Shown: positions 18,609 to 27,669, counted from the stretch's first letter. The stretch is DNA of 64,000 nt from Glaciecola sp. XM2 (GCF_018595715.1 NZ_JAHEOJ010000020.1:682001-746000), one strand, 5' to 3'. Numbers and translations are program-made. Notes: generated by a model from the letters alone, not told the origin.

Positions 18609-19580
18609 ATGAAGACGCCACTCGCGGTCGTTACATTAAGCGTTTTATTGTCAGGTTGTGAACCTCAGGTCAATTCTGCTGTGGTAAGCGATAACTCACC
18701 GTCCAGTTTGGAAAAAGAAGATGTCAGCATCGACAACGAGGCACAAATAGGTGCACAGCTGTCGGCGTACACATCATCTGCCGCCTTAATCGATTCGCTT
18801 AACGATAACGCATGGCGCCAGCTTGAACCAGAAAACACTATCGTAATGACTCTGCCAAACGGAGAGGTCATTATTGAGCTCGCACAGCAATTTGCTCCCA
18901 TTCACGTTACCAATATTAAGACCCTTGTGAGCGAACAATATTACGACGGTAACCGTGTGATTCGCTCTCACGACAATTATGTTGCACAGTGGGGGGAAAT
19001 CTCAGAGCTCAGTCCCGATTATCAAGACGTTGAACTAAAATCGATTGGGTCTGCAAAAGACAAAGTCGAAGTAGAATTTTACGCGCAATCTACGCCATCA
19101 TCGTTTCAACCGATTGTAAGTCGCGACGCCTACGCTGACCAAGTAGGATTCACCGATGGTCTGCCCACCGCGAAAAACAACCGAGGACATTATTTAACGC
19201 ATTGCTACGGTATGGTCGGCGTCTCAAGGGGCAATGAAAGCAACAGCGGTAACGGTACAGGATTATATGCGGTAACAGGACACGCGCCGCGCCATCTAGA
19301 TTTAAATGTCACGCTCGTTGGAAAGGTTTGGCAAGGCATTGAACACCTGTCGAGCCTACCGCGGGGAACACAAGCGCTAGGGTTTTATGGCACGATTGAA
19401 GAGACCACGCCTATCGAATCGGTCAGATTTTTAGAAGAGGGCCGTGTGATTGAGGTGATGAAAACCGATACACCCGAATTTGCCCGCTATGTTGAACTAA
19501 GAGCCACACGTAACGAAGACTGGTTTATTGAGCCTACGGGTAAAATCGAGCTGTGCAATGTGGCGGTGCCGGTTAGATAA
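18609..19580 (+). CDS. Cyclophilin-type peptidyl-prolyl isomerase-like lipoprotein
   Basis: 323 residues. Lipoprotein signal with lipobox LLSGC (Cys 17), an acidic linker, then a cyclophilin-like domain from about residue 80: TLPNGEVIIEL, then YYDGNRVIRSHDNYVAQWG, which aligns with the classic FHRVI..FMIQGGD active-site segment and keeps the catalytic-type Arg. The domain is larger and more divergent than standard PpiA/PpiB, with an extra C-terminal part. Probably an envelope foldase; whether it is catalytically active is uncertain. GGAG precedes the ATG. No operon partner. Confidence 0.75.
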   Translation: MKTPLAVVTLSVLLSGCEPQVNSAVVSDNSPSSLEKEDVSIDNEAQIGAQLSAYTSSAALIDSLNDNAWRQLEPENTIVMTLPNGEVIIELAQQFAPIHVTNIKTLVSEQYYDGNRVIRSHDNYVAQWGEISELSPDYQDVELKSIGSAKDKVEVEFYAQSTPSSFQPIVSRDAYADQVGFTDGLPTAKNNRGHYLTHCYGMVGVSRGNESNSGNGTGLYAVTGHAPRHLDLNVTLVGKVWQGIEHLSSLPRGTQALGFYGTIEETTPIESVRFLEEGRVIEVMKTDTPEFARYVELRATRNEDWFIEPTGKIELCNVAVPVR

Positions 19581-19683
19581 TACACATGATTTGTGCTGAT
19601 AATAGGTATCGCCACTCTCTGGCATCATGACCAGGCAATATGGCGTCCTGCGCTGGACTTGTTGCATTACTTATGTATCTTGG

Positions 19684-20823
19684 CTATACGATTCTTGCGA
19701 TAGATTGATTGCCTATATCGCTAATACGCTTTGCGCCTGTCAATGTCATTGCAACTCGCATTTCATTTGCGTATAGGTCGAGTAAATGCTCTACGCCTTT
19801 TTCTCCTTTCGCAGCTAACGCATATATGTAAGAGCGTCCTATCATCGTGCAGTCAGCGCCTAAGGCTAGCATACGAACCACGTCTAGCCCGCTTCTAATA
19901 CCAGAATCGACAAAAATTTTTATATCTCCTTTCACTGCATCAGCGATAATCGGCAGCGCCTTGGCTGAAGACATAACGCCATCTAGTTGACGCCCACCAT
20001 GATTAGACACAACAATGCCGTCAGCACCAAACCTTGCCGCGTCTCTAGCATCTTCAACGTCTAGTATACCTTTGATGATGAGAGGCCCATCCCAGAATTC
20101 TCTTATCCACTCTAGGTCTTTCCATGAAATAGAAGTGTCAAAGTTATCGCCAAGCCAACCAATGTAATCGCCAAGCTTTGTGGTTTTGTTTCGGTAAGTT
20201 GAAATATTACCCAAATCGTGAGGTTTGCCTAACAAACCCACATCAAGTGCCCATGAAGGATGCGTCATGGCCTGTAACATCCTTCGTATTTCTGCATAGG
20301 GGCCGCTCATGCCTGAGTGCAAGTCGCGATAGCGGGCGCCCGGCGTTGGCATATCCACAGTAAATACTAAAGTAGTGACGCCTTCAGCTTTAGCGCGCCT
20401 TAAAGCATCTTTCATAAATTCTCGATCTTTTAATACATATAGCTGAAACCACATTGGTCTTTTTATTTTACTTGTCACTTCCTTAATCGGACACACCGAA
20501 ACGGTGGACATAGTAAAAGGGATGCCTTTTTTCTCAGCCGCTCTTGCCGCTTGAACTTCACCTCGTCTTGCATACATGCCTGTCAAACCAACAGGAGATA
20601 AGGCAACTGGCATTGAGAGGGTTTCATTAAACATCTTGTGCTCTAAACTGAGGGAGGACATATCGTTGAGCACCTTCTGCTTGAGCGCTATATCTTGCAA
20701 ATCTGAGATGTTATTTCGAAGCGTAGTTTCGGTGTAAGAGCCGCCATCTATATAATGAAATAAAAAGGGTGGGAGCTTTTTTTGTGCGGCTTTCCGGTAA
20801 TCAGTGGTTGAAGATATGACCAT
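19684..20823 (-). CDS. lldD: FMN-dependent L-lactate dehydrogenase
   Basis: A 379-residue alpha-hydroxy-acid oxidase family TIM barrel. Seen: the N-terminus resembles E. coli LldD ([22 protein letters not shown] pattern), [17 protein letters not shown], the substrate/FMN motif [10 protein letters not shown] with the catalytic His, and VDSGIRSG for FMN phosphate binding. It oxidises L-lactate to pyruvate, donating electrons to the quinone pool at the inner membrane. No lldP or lldR neighbours are visible, so it stands alone. Confidence 0.92.
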   Translation of the reverse strand: MVISSTTDYRKAAQKKLPPFLFHYIDGGSYTETTLRNNISDLQDIALKQKVLNDMSSLSLEHKMFNETLSMPVALSPVGLTGMYARRGEVQAARAAEKKGIPFTMSTVSVCPIKEVTSKIKRPMWFQLYVLKDREFMKDALRRAKAEGVTTLVFTVDMPTPGARYRDLHSGMSGPYAEIRRMLQAMTHPSWALDVGLLGKPHDLGNISTYRNKTTKLGDYIGWLGDNFDTSISWKDLEWIREFWDGPLIIKGILDVEDARDAARFGADGIVVSNHGGRQLDGVMSSAKALPIIADAVKGDIKIFVDSGIRSGLDVVRMLALGADCTMIGRSYIYALAAKGEKGVEHLLDLYANEMRVAMTLTGAKRISDIGNQSIARIV

Positions 20824-21262
20824 CCAAACCTGTCCTTTAATATGTTGCCATTCGCCTATTATCAGCTATTGCTATTGTGTCGTGCTCTGGCTAAATGACT
20901 TTAGTGATTGCGCAATATTACAGTGTAGACATTGGATTTATATTAGATAGTAAGCAATTAGTCTGATTGGCCTTCCAACAGCATTTTATGATTGCTTGAT
21001 CAGTAATCATCGCAAAAGTGATGAACCCCGAATGCCGCTTGTTGAGATAACGATTTAGCTACATTTACATTGGGCCACGGATTGGTCACATAATTAGGCC
21101 GTGACCACTGGGTTAATATCTCCTAATTTTTTTAAGATCCCTACATGTTGGCTGATGTTTAAGCCCCAAAGTCGAAATCTCGCTGAATGACAAAATCATT
21201 AAATAGCGCTGGTTGGATGGTCCCATTTAGTGGTGGTCCCATGCATGTGTTGGCAATAATGA
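20824..21262. other. Gene-poor region upstream of the CRISPR remnant
   Basis: No supported gene. It contains a 6-bp hairpin GGTCAC/GTGACC (21084-21106). If the remnant array is read in the usual type I-E orientation, the leader would lie at the right end of this stretch, but I can see no cas gene or confident cas fragment. Confidence 0.4.
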
Positions 21263-21414
21263 GTGTTCCCCGTATCCACGGGGCTGAACCGCCGCCTAAT
21301 GAACACTGTCGTAACCTTATAAACGTGTTCCCCGTATCGACAGGGCTGAACCGCGTTATATTTTGGCTCAGAGGACGCACAAGGAGTGTTCCGCATATCC
21401 ACAGGGTTTAATTA
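21263..21414 (+). CRISPR. Three-repeat type I-E-like CRISPR remnant without cas genes
   Basis: 29-base repeats at 21263-21291 and 21325-21353 differ at two positions and begin GTGTTCCCCGTATC, very like the type I-E family repeat. A third copy at 21386-21414 is degenerate, mainly at its 3' end, as terminal repeats usually are. Spacers of 33 (21292-21324) and 32 bases (21354-21385) fit type I-E. Repeat 1 keeps the stem CCCCGT/ACGGGG; repeat 2 has a mismatch in it and repeat 3 has lost it. No cas gene lies in the window. Orientation is inferred from the degenerate last repeat. Confidence 0.82.
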
Positions 21415-21545
21415 TTTTTAATCGATTAAACGCAATTTTAATAACTCCAAAATTGTTTTTATGACACTTGGTCTCAAAACGGTCACAGTCCCCAAAACAC
21501 AGCCTAATCCGTCTCAAAAGCTACAAGTCAAAAAAGTACAACAAT

Positions 21546-21621
21546 TGGCCACCCCTAGTGGACTCGAACCACTATCAAAGACTTAGGAGGTCCTCGTTTT
21601 ATCCTGTTAAACTAAGGGGTG
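21546..21621 (-). tRNA. tRNA-Arg (anticodon CCT)
   Basis: A 76-base cloverleaf on the minus strand. The acceptor CACCCCT pairs with AGGGGTG, followed by discriminator G and an encoded CCA. D arm GTTT/AAAC; anticodon stem AGGAC/GTCTT around loop CTCCTAA (anticodon CCT, Arg AGG codon); T arm AGTGG/CCACT with loop TTCGAGT. All four stems form, with one G-U pair. Two decayed relatives follow at exactly 128-base steps. Confidence 0.9.
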
Positions 21622-21710
21622 TGGCTGACTTGCGGGTATTTTGTGACAAACCGAAACTTAATACAAGAATGAATCGAAGCCTCGTGACCAATTTCATGGA
21701 GGACCGTAAG

Positions 21711-21749
21711 CTTAGGAGGCAGCCGTTCTATCCAGTTGAACTAAGGGCC
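21711..21749 (-). pseudogene. Decayed tRNA-Arg 5'-half, second tandem copy
   Basis: Minus-strand sequence beginning GGCCCTTAGTTCAACTGGAT and ending CCTCCTAAG matches the 5' half and anticodon loop of the intact tRNA-Arg(CCT). The 3' half cannot form the anticodon or acceptor stems. Its 5' end is exactly 128 bases from that of the intact gene. Confidence 0.65.
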
Positions 21750-21834
21750 GAGAGCAATCATCGTATTTTGAGTGATGCGAAGCATCAAAACAAGGGGTAG
21801 CCGTTACCTTCGTACAAAATAGTAAGGATAACTG

Positions 21835-21877
21835 CTCCTTTGGAGATCCTTGTTGTATCGATTTAAACTAAGGGGTG
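21835..21877 (-). pseudogene. Decayed tRNA-Arg 5'-half, third tandem copy
   Basis: The minus strand starts with the same 15 bases as the intact tRNA (CACCCCTTAGTTTAA) and stays similar to the anticodon loop, which now reads CTCCAAA. No matching 3' half. Its 5' end is again exactly 128 bases from copy two. Confidence 0.65.
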
Positions 21878-21978
21878 AACTTATCCAATCCAGATAAGAG
21901 CGTTAAGCTATGTTATGCCTTCGTTTATCATTGCGAGATAAAGGGGCAAACGCTAGCCTGACAATGCGACGGATGCTA

Positions 21979-22716
21979 CTAACCCACTAAATGATTCAAA
22001 GAGTACAAGTCTCGAGTTTCGGTTGTCTTTTTGCGAATCTCTTCGAGTGCTTGCGCCTCACTCATATCAAAAAGTGCATTAATTAAACGGTTAAAGTGAG
22101 CATGCATGGCCAAGCGAGCGGCCTGTGTATTACGCACTTTCAAGGCTTCGTATATGGCTTTGTGTTCAAGCAAGCGGTCTTTATCAGACTGACTACACAC
22201 GCTTGCATAAGCATTCTTCACTTGAGGGAGCGTGTCGCGTAACTCCCAAAACTTTTCGACGGCAAGCAAAATAGCGTGATTTTTTGTCGCTTGTGAAATA
22301 ATTAAGTGAAACTCTCTATCAGCCGCTTCAGCGCCAACACCTGACTCCATTGCCTCTAGCGTAGATTTTAGCTGCGCTAACTCCTCGGCAGTAATAGACT
22401 GTGCAGCCAACGCTGCAGCCTCGCCTTCAACTAGCGCTCTAGCTTGAGTGAGCTCAAATGCACTCACCTTTTCAAGGGTTTGCTGCTCTCTATCTTTGCG
22501 TGTCTCAAGTACATACACCCCCGAGCTTGTTTTAACCTCAACGCGTTGCATTACTTCTAGAGCAATCACGGCTTCTCTGATAGTAGGCCTGCTCACATTA
22601 AAGCTTTCTGCTAATTCGCGCTCTGGCGGCAGACGGCTTCCAGGAGGATACATACCGGAATCAATAAGATTTTCAATTTTTTCAGCAACTTGCCAAAACA
22701 TGCGACGGGTTTTCAT
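21979..22716 (-). CDS. GntR/FadR-family transcriptional regulator of the alginate locus
   Basis: 245 residues. N-terminal winged helix-turn-helix of the GntR type (residues 5-75: IENLIDSGMYPPGSRLPPER, then ELAESFNVSRPTIREAVIAL) and an all-helical FCD ligand-binding domain (about 95-225). Start set at ATG 22716, where AAGG lies upstream and the HTH begins at the usual distance; a longer frame has no HTH-like extension. It is the only regulator gene in the 22-53 kb locus. FadR-subfamily relatives (UxuR/ExuR) bind TTGGT-type half-sites and respond to uronate intermediates, so control by a DEH/KDG-type ligand is likely but inferred. Confidence 0.88.
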   Translation of the reverse strand: MKTRRMFWQVAEKIENLIDSGMYPPGSRLPPERELAESFNVSRPTIREAVIALEVMQRVEVKTSSGVYVLETRKDREQQTLEKVSAFELTQARALVEGEAAALAAQSITAEELAQLKSTLEAMESGVGAEAADREFHLIISQATKNHAILLAVEKFWELRDTLPQVKNAYASVCSQSDKDRLLEHKAIYEALKVRNTQAARLAMHAHFNRLINALFDMSEAQALEEIRKKTTETRDLYSLNHLVG

Positions 22717-22822
22717 ATGTGTACCTTTTTTATTCTTCGGCTTGTAAACCGTAATACTCAACTTGGTCAAACCATAAGGCCTTTGGATAAGCCTTTGATA
22801 AAGAATACTTCTTTTTTGAATT

Positions 22823-22849
22823 ATTACCAATATTAAATCAATTGGTAAT
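22823..22849 (-). promoter_or_regulatory. Candidate operator upstream of the GntR regulator
   Basis: A perfect inverted repeat: ATTACCAAT (22823-22831) and ATTGGTAAT (22841-22849), separated by nine bases and about 110 bases before the regulator start. The same TTGGTAAT half-site recurs before other transcription units of the locus, suggesting autoregulation. Confidence 0.6.
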
Positions 22850-22952
22850 CATAAAAAACAGCAATTTATAGGCATCTAGTCTCATAAAGCGCTGTTTTTT
22901 TGTCTGAGACTCTCAAAACACGCTGAAAACCTCTGGACTTTTGGCTGTGTTA

Positions 22953-22981
22953 CCGCATCTGTTTTTATGCTGCAGATGCGG
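22953..22981 (-). terminator. Hairpin downstream of the TRAP operon
   Basis: A perfect 9-bp stem CCGCATCTG/CAGATGCGG with an 11-base loop, about 60 bases after the dctM stop. It lacks a T run on the minus strand, so it is at best a weak or factor-dependent terminator. Confidence 0.35.
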
Positions 22982-23039
22982 CAGTTTAATATAAAATCAA
23001 CATCGGTAGATTGATGCTGCAATGAATTCGCTTTGGTCC

Positions 23040-24329
23040 TTAAGGTGCTAATAGACTTGGTAAAAACGTGCTGATTGGTGAGTACATAGAAACAAGGAAC
23101 AACACCACCAGCATACTTACATAAAGCGGTAACATCGGTTTCACCATCTTCTCAATTTTCGTTTTTGATACCGCGCAGCTTACAAATAGTATGGCACCTA
23201 CCGGCGGCGTGCATAAACCAATACAAAGGTTGAGAATCATCATGATACCAAACTGCAAAGGCTCAATACCGATAGAAACGGCAATAGGCAAAAATATTGG
23301 CGTAAAAATAAGTACGGCAGGTGTCATGTCCATAAATGCACCAATCAATAACAAAATTATATTGATGATAAGTAATATAATGAGCGGGTTGTCGCTGATG
23401 ACCAATAAAGTATCGGTTAGCGCTTGCGGCAAATTCTCGTAAGAAAGTACCCATGATAAAGCGGAAGATGTTGCGATAAGGAATAGTACAATCGCGGTTG
23501 TCTCTGCTGTTTTGATTAAAATGACACCAAATTTTTCCATGTCGACTTCGCGATAAAAACCGGCAGCAAGGACTAACGCATACAAGACCGCGATGGCACC
23601 AGCCTCGGTAGGCGTAAAGATACCTGAGATAATGCCGCCCATAACAATAACAATAAGCGCTAAACTAGGCACTGCTTGCCAAACACTTTTTAACACAACT
23701 GAGAATGGCAAGCGCTCAGCACTGGCAAAACCTTTACGTTTTGCGTAGACCACACAAAAAATCATCAGCGATAACGCTACAAGTAAACCGGGAATGTAGC
23801 CGGCTAAAAATAAAGCAGAAATGGACACACCACCGCTGGCGATAGCGTAGATGATCAGAATGTTACTAGGGGGAATAAGCAAACCTGTGGTTGAAGCGGT
23901 TGCGGTGACTGAAGCGGAAAACTCAGGGCTGTATCCGGCTTTCTTCATCTGCGGTACCATAAAACTGCCTATTGCAGATGTCGCGGCCACTGCAGACCCA
24001 GAAATAGCGCCAAATAAAGTACACGACAATACGTTTACCAGCGCCAGTCCGCCGGGAAAAGCGCCGAGTAAGGCCATAGCGCAGTTTATAAGTCGTTTAG
24101 CGATGCCGCCTTGCGCCATGATTTGTCCAGACAAGATAAAAAACGGGATGGCCATTAATGCAAAACTGTTAACACCATTGGTCATGCGTTGAGCAACGGT
24201 AGTCGCCGCGGGCAAAAAGTCGATGGACGTCATCATAAACAAAAACGTTGAAAGCCCAATGGCAAATGAAATAGGGACGTTTAAAAACAATAAAAGAAAG
24301 AATAAACAGAGTAAAAATACGACAGTCAT
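23040..24329 (-). CDS. dctM: TRAP transporter large permease (DctM type)
   Basis: A 429-residue inner-membrane protein with about 12 hydrophobic segments typical of the TRAP DctM subunit (NVPISFAIGLSTFLFM, FFILSGQIMAQGGIAKRLI, GLLIPPSNILIIYAIASGG). It forms the sodium-driven channel with DctQ and receives substrate from DctP. Its start overlaps the dctQ stop by one base, so the genes are translationally coupled. Last gene of dctPQM. Substrate by context: DEH, KDG or another monomeric uronate from alginate. Confidence 0.93.
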   Translation of the reverse strand: MTVVFLLCLFFLLLFLNVPISFAIGLSTFLFMMTSIDFLPAATTVAQRMTNGVNSFALMAIPFFILSGQIMAQGGIAKRLINCAMALLGAFPGGLALVNVLSCTLFGAISGSAVAATSAIGSFMVPQMKKAGYSPEFSASVTATASTTGLLIPPSNILIIYAIASGGVSISALFLAGYIPGLLVALSLMIFCVVYAKRKGFASAERLPFSVVLKSVWQAVPSLALIVIVMGGIISGIFTPTEAGAIAVLYALVLAAGFYREVDMEKFGVILIKTAETTAIVLFLIATSSALSWVLSYENLPQALTDTLLVISDNPLIILLIINIILLLIGAFMDMTPAVLIFTPIFLPIAVSIGIEPLQFGIMMILNLCIGLCTPPVGAILFVSCAVSKTKIEKMVKPMLPLYVSMLVVLFLVSMYSPISTFLPSLLAP

Positions 24330-24895
24330 TATTTATTTTCCTTCTTTGTGTTTGATGGAGCTTGCGCGTCGTCTTCGTCGAGCATTACGGTGTGCGCATA
24401 CTCATCGTGGGAAACAACGTTGTAATCGGGTTGAATAAGAAACTCAATGGAGTAGAGCAAGATCAACAGGCCGCTGAACGGCACGACTGAATACACCCAG
24501 CTAATATCGATGCCCATTACCGGTGACGTTTGGCCAAGTTGCTCAGTCATGTTCATCAACGAAAAGCCGCCAATCATCATCACGCAAACAGCGAACGCTG
24601 CCACGCATACATGAATAAAGCGGTATACCCACTTTCGATAGCTTAAGCTTGCTTGGGAATACACCATATCAAGGCCTAGATGACTATTACGTCTGTAGGC
24701 GAAAACGCATCCGAGCAATGTAATCCATATAAGTAAAAATCTTGCTAGCTCTTCGGTGAATGAACTTGGATCATTTAGCACATAACGCGAAAATACCTGC
24801 CAGCTGACCACAATAGTCACGATGACCAATAAGCTTTGAAGGAATCGCGTAAGTATGCTGTCAAGGACGCCTAGGGTAGTTTTAAACATACTCAT
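24329..24895 (-). CDS. dctQ: TRAP transporter small permease (DctQ type)
   Basis: 188 residues with four transmembrane helices and the DctQ signature (VSWQVFSRYVLNDPSSFTEE ... RFLLIWITLLG). It is the small integral-membrane partner of DctM. Its start overlaps the dctP stop (ATGA). The C-terminal 25 residues are an acidic, charged cytoplasmic tail, somewhat longer than usual. Confidence 0.92.
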   Translation of the reverse strand: MSMFKTTLGVLDSILTRFLQSLLVIVTIVVSWQVFSRYVLNDPSSFTEELARFLLIWITLLGCVFAYRRNSHLGLDMVYSQASLSYRKWVYRFIHVCVAAFAVCVMMIGGFSLMNMTEQLGQTSPVMGIDISWVYSVVPFSGLLILLYSIEFLIQPDYNVVSHDEYAHTVMLDEDDAQAPSNTKKENK

Positions 24896-25887
24896 TTTTT
24901 CGCCTCAATTCGGTTTAAAATGTCACCAACGGGGGTCCCTTGAAAACTATCCTTAAAGCTCTGCACACTTTCTTGAAAAGGGGTTTTGTCAGGAATGATG
25001 ATATTTACTCCTGCAAGCTTTAGCTGCTCCATCGCCACGTCGGTATCTGCTTTCCATAACGCTCGCTGATAGGTAACGGTGGTATCCATCGCTTGTTGTA
25101 CCCATGCCTGCTGTTGCTCGGTAAGACCTTGCCAGCGCTTTTCACTGAACATAACGATACCAGGAATAGTGTTGTGTTCGTCTAGGGTAAAGTTCTTGCA
25201 AATTTCGTAATGTCTTGTTTTATAGTATGTAATCGGACTATTTTCTGCACCGTCTACAACCCCTTGTTGTAACGATGTGTAGATTTCTCCAAATGAAATA
25301 GGCGTCGCCGATGAGCCTAGCGCACGCATGAGCGCCACGGCCGATTGGCTTTTCATGGTACGAATTTTCATTCCTACTAAATCATCGGGGGTATAAATGG
25401 GTTTGGGACAGGTGTAAAAGCTTCTGCTACCAGCATCGAAAAATGCGACACCTCGTAAATCTACATTTAGCGGTGATAGCAGCAATTCTTGGCCTAGTTC
25501 GCTGTTGATAACCCGCCAAAAATGGTCTTCATCGTCAAATACATAGGGCAAGCTGAATATTTGTAGCTCAGGGACAAACGATTCCACAGGACCCACAGAT
25601 ACTTGCGCCATGTCTAAGCTGCCAATCTGCATTAATTCGATTAAATCACGTTCAGCACCAAGCTGGCCGCTAGCATAAATTTGAACGTCCATTTGGCCGT
25701 CAGATATATCATTGAGCTGCTCTTTAAAATAGGCGAGTGACTTGTGCATGGCGTGCTCGAGATCGACAACGTGTCCGAGTCTTATTATGACGGTGTTCTG
25801 TGTTTGGACGTTAAAAAATAGCCCTACACCAGATATGAGTGTTCCGATTAATAACAGTGACAATAATAGTTTGTAACGGTTTGCCAT
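24892..25887 (-). CDS. dctP: TRAP transporter solute-binding protein (DctP type)
   Basis: 331 residues. N-terminal signal or anchor (LLLSLLLIGTLISGVGLFF), then a DctP fold: IRLGHVVDLEHAMHKSL, GQLGAERDLIELMQIGSLDM, the conserved KIRTMKSQ Arg that binds ligand carboxylates, and GVVDGAENSPITYY. It is a periplasmic binding protein for organic-acid sugars. First gene of the operon, with the strong ribosome site AGGAAGAGG. The carboxylate-binding Arg fits a uronate ligand; the exact ligand is not readable. Confidence 0.92.
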   Translation of the reverse strand: MANRYKLLLSLLLIGTLISGVGLFFNVQTQNTVIIRLGHVVDLEHAMHKSLAYFKEQLNDISDGQMDVQIYASGQLGAERDLIELMQIGSLDMAQVSVGPVESFVPELQIFSLPYVFDDEDHFWRVINSELGQELLLSPLNVDLRGVAFFDAGSRSFYTCPKPIYTPDDLVGMKIRTMKSQSAVALMRALGSSATPISFGEIYTSLQQGVVDGAENSPITYYKTRHYEICKNFTLDEHNTIPGIVMFSEKRWQGLTEQQQAWVQQAMDTTVTYQRALWKADTDVAMEQLKLAGVNIIIPDKTPFQESVQSFKDSFQGTPVGDILNRIEAKK

Positions 25888-25954
25888 ACACCTCTTCCTG
25901 AATGACTTGGTTGCGATGGTTTACACTTTTCGCTATCCAAAATTTAAAATATCT

Positions 25955-25986
25955 ATTACCAAAATAACTTACAAAACATTACCAAT
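25955..25986 (-). promoter_or_regulatory. Candidate operator before the TRAP operon
   Basis: Two directly repeated half-sites (TTGGTAAT on the minus strand) at 25955-25962 and 25978-25985, offset by 23 bases, 70-100 bases before dctP. The same motif and the same 23-base offset occur between the two PL7 genes. Confidence 0.6.
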
Positions 25987-26076
25987 ATACGGGCTTCTTT
26001 ACAATGTTTTTTGTAAAGTAACTGTTAAATTATGTTAAACCATGTAAAGGATAACCTCTAAAAGCGGATGACTTTT

Positions 26077-26697
26077 TTAGGCGGAATTAGCTTCACGGCA
26101 CGCACTTATAATTGCGGGCCAATTTCCTTCTTCTATCCATTGTTTTTGCGCAACCCAAGTCCCACCAACGGCAAATACGTTATCGAGAGCTAAAAACTCT
26201 CGTTTATTGTCGGGGTTTACACCACCGGTAGGGCAAAATGTTACCTCTTGAAATACTGACGAAATTGCATTTAAAAATTTAACGCCCCCGGCAAGTGTTG
26301 CAGGAAACAGCTTGAGCTCTCTAAACCCTGCTTCATAAGCAGCTAGTATTTCGCCCATGGTCGATACGCCCGGCACCACCGGCCCCTCGCAGCTCTTTAG
26401 TGCATTGAGCAAAGTAGGCGATACCGCTGGGGTAACAATAAAATCAGCACCTGCTGCCATTGCATTGTCTAAATGTTGTTTTGAAAGTATCGTCCCCGCA
26501 CCAACTTGCAAAGTAGGTACCTCAGTCTTTATAGCTTTGAGCGCCTCGAGCGATACGGGGGTTCTCAGTACGACTTCGACGGAGTTAAGGCCGGCATCTG
26601 CCATTGCTTTTGCAACCAAAACGCCTTCGTTTACGGTGCACGCTTGAATTATAGGAAGTAAAACTTGCCCAGACATAAGTTCAGAAAAACGTTTCAT
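26077..26697 (-). CDS. eda: KDPG/KHG aldolase
   Basis: A 206-residue class I aldolase splitting 2-keto-3-deoxy-6-phosphogluconate into pyruvate and glyceraldehyde-3-phosphate. Seen: NSVEVVLRTP with the catalytic Glu, GAGTILS, DFIVTPAVSP, and the Schiff-base Lys in ELKLFPATLAGG. The length is normal. It is the last gene of the dehR-PL6-kdgF-kdgK-eda operon, 36 bases after kdgK, and completes alginate breakdown. Confidence 0.95.
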   Translation of the reverse strand: MKRFSELMSGQVLLPIIQACTVNEGVLVAKAMADAGLNSVEVVLRTPVSLEALKAIKTEVPTLQVGAGTILSKQHLDNAMAAGADFIVTPAVSPTLLNALKSCEGPVVPGVSTMGEILAAYEAGFRELKLFPATLAGGVKFLNAISSVFQEVTFCPTGGVNPDNKREFLALDNVFAVGGTWVAQKQWIEEGNWPAIISACREANSA

Positions 26698-26733
26698 AGT
26701 GCCTATCTTATAGCATTCGTGATTAATTGATGG

Positions 26734-27669
26734 TTAGGTATTGAGTAGAGCAGACATGTCAGACATGAATGCTTGTTTTGGCGCAATTGCCCCTGGATGT
26801 TGAACGGTGATGTTTGCAGCTTGAGCAGCAAGCGCTATCGACTTAGCAATAGAGTATTCATTTATTCGTGCACCTAAATAAACACCGTTAAACGCATCTC
26901 CGGCAGAGGTCGTATCAACGACATTTTCGCATGGCGTGATCTCATGCTTTTCAATTTGATTGTTTGCTAGGCTTAGCACTGCATTAGGTCCATCTTTGAC
27001 AATCACTTCCTCAATATCAAATGATTGACAAAACTTAATCACATCAATGCCTGTGTGAAGTCCGTAAAGCTGCTCTAAGTCTTCGATGCCCGGCAGGGCG
27101 ATTTGTGCCAATCCGAATGCTCTGTTGAAAGCTTCTTTGCTATCGGCTTCACTATGCCACATGCGGGCACGGTAATTGGGATCAAATACTAATATCACGC
27201 CAGCTTGTTTTAACTGCTCCAGTTTTTGCCAAAAAAGAGGGCGAGCTTCAGGCTCAATAACAGCCAGTGATATCCCTGAAAAGAAAAACATATCGCCCGA
27301 TTTAAACTTCGACAATACATCGTCGTTTAAAAAATTTACGATAGTGCGGGCAGCGGCATCACTGCGCCAGTACGTAAAGCTTCTCTCGCCTTTATCATCT
27401 ATTTTAATGATATATAAGCCAGCGTGTTTAGTGGGGTGTTTAAAGACTAACTCAGTATTTAGGTCAGCTTTATGGAAGGTGTTGAGCATTTCGTCGCTTA
27501 GCGCATCTTGACCTACAGCGGTCACGATGGAGCACTCAACGTTGTCAAAGCAGCGTTTTAGATAGACAGCCGAGTTATACACATCACCCGAAAATGATTG
27601 ATGCATTACGCCATTTTCACCATGGCGCAGCTCAATCATGCACTCACCTAAAAAATGAACCCTATTCAC
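26734..27669 (-). CDS. kdgK: 2-keto-3-deoxygluconate kinase
   Basis: A PfkB-family kinase (311 residues) that phosphorylates KDG to KDPG. Seen: N-terminal HFLGECMIELRHGENG as in KdgK, FSGDVYNSAVYL, and the C-terminal catalytic/anion-hole motif TTSAGDAFNGVYLG. No ATG lies before the conserved start. GTG at 27669 has GAAG nine bases upstream and gives an 8-base overlap with kdgF; TTG 27675 is the alternative. The overlap implies translational coupling. Confidence 0.93.
   Translation of the reverse strand: MNRVHFLGECMIELRHGENGVMHQSFSGDVYNSAVYLKRCFDNVECSIVTAVGQDALSDEMLNTFHKADLNTELVFKHPTKHAGLYIIKIDDKGERSFTYWRSDAAARTIVNFLNDDVLSKFKSGDMFFFSGISLAVIEPEARPLFWQKLEQLKQAGVILVFDPNYRARMWHSEADSKEAFNRAFGLAQIALPGIEDLEQLYGLHTGIDVIKFCQSFDIEEVIVKDGPNAVLSLANNQIEKHEITPCENVVDTTSAGDAFNGVYLGARINEYSIAKSIALAAQAANITVQHPGAIAPKQAFMSDMSALLNT

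Noticed and set aside
21159-21411. Open frames on both strands across the CRISPR remnant
   Set aside because: They run through the repeats and spacers, have no ribosome site and no recognisable domain; a cas2 tail was considered, but no Cas2-like motif is visible.
21711-21877. Two further functional tRNA genes
   Set aside because: Only the 5' halves match; anticodon and acceptor stems cannot pair with the downstream sequence.
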